Shown here: positions 61,107-64,000 of the stretch, piece by piece | Layout of the letters: the number at the start of each line of letters is the position of its first letter | Position numbering within the stretch: position 1 is the first letter of the stretch | Source of the DNA: Methanothermobacter tenebrarum | Lineage (GTDB): Archaea; Methanobacteriota; Methanobacteria; Methanobacteriales; DSM-23052 | Assembly (NCBI RefSeq): GCF_003264935.1 | Contig: NZ_QLOE01000003.1 | Coordinates: 1 to 64,000 of the forward strand | DNA: 64,000 nt | Reading direction: 5' to 3' | The notes under the pieces: generated by a model | Database searches by the model: none | What the model was told of the DNA's origin: nothing | Seen by the model: only the letters and a program-made list of their open reading frames with translations | Program-made: the position numbers and the translations under genes

Positions 61107-64000
61107 ATGCCGCGGGATAAAAGCATAAAAAAAGTACTTATAATAGGCTCGGGGCCAATCCAGATAGGACAAGCAGCCGAATTTGATTACTCAGGTTCCC
61201 AAGCATGTAAAGCATTAAGAGAGGAGGGTGTTGAAACCATACTAGTCAATTCAAACCCTGCAACAATCCAAACAGACATGGACATGGCCGATAAAGTCTA
61301 CATCGAACCATTAACGCCGGAAATAGTGGCAAAAATCATAGAAAAGGAAAAACCGGACGCCTTACTCCCAACTATGGGAGGGCAGACAGGCCTAAACGTT
61401 GCAACAGGACTAGCGCAAATGGGGGCACTAGGAGATGTTAAAGTCATAGGCTCATCCATCGAAACAATAAGGAACGTCGAAGACAGAGACCTCTTCGACA
61501 GTCTCATGAAAAAAATTAACGAACCAGTACCCAAAGCAAAGGCAGTTGAATCAGTTGAAGAGGCTCTAGAGGCTGTTAAAGAGATAGGATACCCCGTTAT
61601 CGTGAGACCAGCCTTCACACTTGGAGGTACCGGTGGAGGCGTGGCTCACAACCCGGAAGAACTCAAAGAAGTGGTTACAAGAGGCCTTGAAATGAGTTTC
61701 ATAAACCAAGTGCTCATAGACCAATCAGTCCTAGGCTGGAAAGAATTCGAATATGAGGTCATGCGAGACAAAAATGACACATGTATCATAGTCTGTAACA
61801 TGGAAAACATAGACCCTATGGGCATACACACAGGTGAAAGTATAGTGGTTGCACCCGCCCAGACGCTAAGTGATGAAGAAAACCAAAAACTCAGAGACGT
61901 ATCCCTCAAAATAATAAGAGCCCTTAAAATTGAAGGAGGCTGCAACATACAATTTGCAGTGCATCCTGAAACAGGAGAATATAAAGTCATCGAAGTGAAC
62001 CCAAGGGTGAGCAGGAGCAGTGCCCTAGCATCCAAGGCAACAGGGTATCCCATAGCCAAGATAGCTGCGAAGATAGCCATAGGCCTCACACTCGACGAGA
62101 TACAAAATGATATCACAAAGGAGACGCCAGCGTCATTCGAACCAAGCATAGACTATGTCGTGACCAAAATACCCCGCTGGCCATTCGACAAGTTCAGGGA
62201 CATAGACAGGAAAATCGGAGTCCAGATGAAATCCACTGGGGAGGTCATGGCCATTGGCAGGACCTTGGAGGAATCCTTGCATAAAGCTATAAGGTCACTA
62301 GACATTGGAAGATATGGTTTCGAAGAAGTTCACTTCACACCAGAGGATCTCGCCAATCCCACAGATGAGAGACTATTCCAAGTATACACGGCATTGAAAA
62401 ATGGGATGAGCATCAATGAAGTATATGAGCTTACGAAGATTGATAAATTCTTCTTATACAAGATACTTGAAATAATAAAATTTGAAAAATCCCTCAAAGG
62501 AGATAGAATAGGCCCTGAAACATTAAAGAAAGCTAAGATGTTGGGTTTTTCAGACAAGAAAATAGCCCGACTTACAGGTCTAAAGGAAAAAGAGATACGT
62601 GACTTGCGCAAGAATCATGATATAAAACCAGTATATAAGATGGTTGACACTTGCGCTGCCGAATTCGAGGCTAAAACACCATACTATTATGGATCTTATG
62701 ACATGGAAGATGAAGTGGAAGTTTCAAGGAAACCAAAGGTTCTAATAATAGGATCAGGGCCTATAAGAATAGGTCAAGGCATAGAATTTGACTATTGTTG
62801 CGTGCATGCGACCATGGCATTTAGAGAGGAAGGATTCGAGACAATAATGGTAAACAACAACCCAGAAACAGTAAGTACAGACTATGACATATCAGATAAG
62901 CTCTATTTCGAACCCTTAACCCTAGAGGACGTATTAGCCATAATTGACAAAGAAAAACCAGACGGTGTCGTGGTCCAATTCGGGGGTCAAACATCCATTA
63001 ATCTAGCAGTTCCACTCGCAGAGGAAGGAGTGAAGATACTTGGAACACCATATGAGAGTATTGATAAAGTCGAAGACCGTGAAAGATTCACAAGAGTCTT
63101 GGAAAAATTGAAAATACCACAAGCCCCATATGGTATAGCAAAATCATTCGAGGACGCTAGACGCGTCGCGGAAAAAATAGGATACCCTGTACTTGTAAGA
63201 CCGTCTTATGTCCTTGGTGGAAGAGCAATGGAAATAGTCTACGACGAAAAAGAACTTGAAGAGTACATGGAAGAGGCTGTCAGAGTTTCACCAAAACATC
63301 CAATCCTTGTGGACAAATTCCTAGAGGATGCTATAGAAGTTGACGTTGACGCACTATGCGACGGTGAAGAAGTCTATATAGGGGGTATCATGGAACATAT
63401 CGAAGAAGCAGGCGTCCATTCAGGGGACTCCGCATGTGTCATACCACCCCAGACCATCCCAGAAGATATAATAGAAATCATAAAAGATTACACAAAGAAA
63501 CTCGCACTAGAACTAGAAGTTGTGGGATTAATAAACATACAATATGCCGTTAAAGCCAATGAGGACCCTGCAGTTTACATACTCGAAGCCAACCCCAGGG
63601 CAAGCAGGACAGTACCCTTTGTGAGCAAAGCGACAGGAGTGCCACTGGCAAAGGTCGCTGCGAAACTGATGCTAGGCAAAAAACTATCATCATTGGGCCT
63701 GACTTCAGAAAAAGAAATAGACCACGTAGCGGTTAAAGAATCTGTATTCCCATTTATAAAACTTCCAGGAGCCGATGCAGTCCTCGGACCAGAGATGAAA
63801 TCCACCGGTGAAAGCATGGGCATAGATGAAAACTTCGGACTAGCCTATTACAAGTCACAGCTTTCAGCCAACATGGAACTACCAGTAGAGGGTAAAATCT
63901 TCATAAGTGTTAAAGACTCTGACAAGCCAAGAATAGCAGACATAGTTCAAAAAGCAGAAGAATTAGGATTCCAGGTTATAGCAACACGTGGCACCGCAGA
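61107..64000 (+). CDS. carB: Carbamoyl-phosphate synthase large subunit (3' truncated by window)
   Basis: CarB makes carbamoyl phosphate from bicarbonate, ammonia and 2 ATP, for pyrimidines and arginine. About 964 codons are present, open to the window end. The first half begins [20 protein letters not shown]; the second ATP-grasp half restarts with [21 protein letters not shown] near residue 546. The last residues (QVIATRGTA) are the start of the C-terminal MGS-like domain, so about 100 residues are missing. The gene is a single one, unlike the two-part carB of Methanocaldococcus. Confidence 0.96.
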   Translation, partial: MPRDKSIKKVLIIGSGPIQIGQAAEFDYSGSQACKALREEGVETILVNSNPATIQTDMDMADKVYIEPLTPEIVAKIIEKEKPDALLPTMGGQTGLNVATGLAQMGALGDVKVIGSSIETIRNVEDRDLFDSLMKKINEPVPKAKAVESVEEALEAVKEIGYPVIVRPAFTLGGTGGGVAHNPEELKEVVTRGLEMSFINQVLIDQSVLGWKEFEYEVMRDKNDTCIIVCNMENIDPMGIHTGESIVVAPAQTLSDEENQKLRDVSLKIIRALKIEGGCNIQFAVHPETGEYKVIEVNPRVSRSSALASKATGYPIAKIAAKIAIGLTLDEIQNDITKETPASFEPSIDYVVTKIPRWPFDKFRDIDRKIGVQMKSTGEVMAIGRTLEESLHKAIRSLDIGRYGFEEVHFTPEDLANPTDERLFQVYTALKNGMSINEVYELTKIDKFFLYKILEIIKFEKSLKGDRIGPETLKKAKMLGFSDKKIARLTGLKEKEIRDLRKNHDIKPVYKMVDTCAAEFEAKTPYYYGSYDMEDEVEVSRKPKVLIIGSGPIRIGQGIEFDYCCVHATMAFREEGFETIMVNNNPETVSTDYDISDKLYFEPLTLEDVLAIIDKEKPDGVVVQFGGQTSINLAVPLAEEGVKILGTPYESIDKVEDRERFTRVLEKLKIPQAPYGIAKSFEDARRVAEKIGYPVLVRPSYVLGGRAMEIVYDEKELEEYMEEAVRVSPKHPILVDKFLEDAIEVDVDALCDGEEVYIGGIMEHIEEAGVHSGDSACVIPPQTIPEDIIEIIKDYTKKLALELEVVGLINIQYAVKANEDPAVYILEANPRASRTVPFVSKATGVPLAKVAAKLMLGKKLSSLGLTSEKEIDHVAVKESVFPFIKLPGADAVLGPEMKSTGESMGIDENFGLAYYKSQLSANMELPVEGKIFISVKDSDKPRIADIVQKAEELGFQVIATRGTA

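Noticed and set aside
61298-63823. Minus-strand open frames across carB
   Set aside because: They lie opposite a well-conserved, continuous carB and have no recognisable protein features.

Overview
The window looks like a chromosome segment of a hydrogenotrophic methanogen of the order Methanobacteriales, most like Methanothermobacter. The evidence is archaeal: an RNA polymerase operon with B' and B'' on separate genes and A' and A'' on separate genes, aEF-1alpha/aEF-2, topoisomerase VI, Sep-tRNA:Cys-tRNA synthase, archaeal tRNAs without encoded CCA, GGAGG/GGTGAT ribosome binding sites and AT-rich TATA boxes. It also carries methanogen genes: AtwA (component A2 of methyl-CoM reductase activation), a methanogenesis-marker-9-like protein, CofD and CofE for coenzyme F420, MptD for methanopterin, HypD, and the 2-oxoglutarate:ferredoxin oxidoreductase plus SucC of an incomplete reductive TCA pathway. 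No insertion sequences, prophage genes or CRISPR arrays were seen.

Layout. 1-6450 (+): end of a DUF11 surface protein, hypD, a phosphoglycolate phosphatase, a TldE/PmbA-like protein, a radical SAM enzyme, a THEP1 NTPase and pscS. 6445-20750 (-): a GyrI-like protein, tRNA-Ser and the translation/transcription superoperon, in transcription order rpoH, rpoB2, rpoB1, rpoA1, rpoA2, rpl30e, nusA, rps12, rps7, fusA, tuf, rps10. 20678-21330 (-): tRNAs Lys, Asp, Tyr, Pro and Thr. 21404-23321 (-): pgk and tpiA. 23490-26451 (+): a structured leader, taw1, a DUF1002 secreted protein and an unknown membrane protein. 26455-30315 (-): sucC and korCBAD. 30472-35235 (-): an envelope operon of archaetidylserine synthase and decarboxylase, a DUF515-like membrane protein, a frameshifted surface protein, a sortase and mptD. 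35363-42776 (+): a gene of unknown function, an mreB-like gene, rnhB, exbB, exbD, purO, cofE, cofD, GTP cyclohydrolase III and a Dus-like gene. 42865-46785 (+): atwA, the marker-9-like gene, a siroheme-type dehydrogenase and hemA. 46883-54489 (-): AAA+ ATPase, endonuclease IV-like, gap, top6A/top6B, KH protein, rio1 and aIF1A. 54655-64000: moeA (+), cobK, a P-type ATPase and UPF0146 (-), then rimI, carA and partial carB (+).

The points most worth a second look are these. RpoA1 has an extra acidic helical block of about 180 residues in the clamp region that looks like amplification of a native helix. An envelope operon joins archaetidylserine synthase and decarboxylase with a true sortase and a protein whose C-terminal tail shares the motif V-P-x-x-x-T-G with the surface protein at the window start; the substrate gene carries a one-base frameshift. 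The hemA gene has no ATG, GTG or TTG before its catalytic cysteine and starts directly after the in-frame TAG of the preceding gene. Candidate RNA leaders lie before taw1 (a three-way junction) and moeA (competing hairpins around a Shine-Dalgarno).

Starts were chosen from Shine-Dalgarno position and family length. Function calls rest on recognising family motifs by eye, without database searches.
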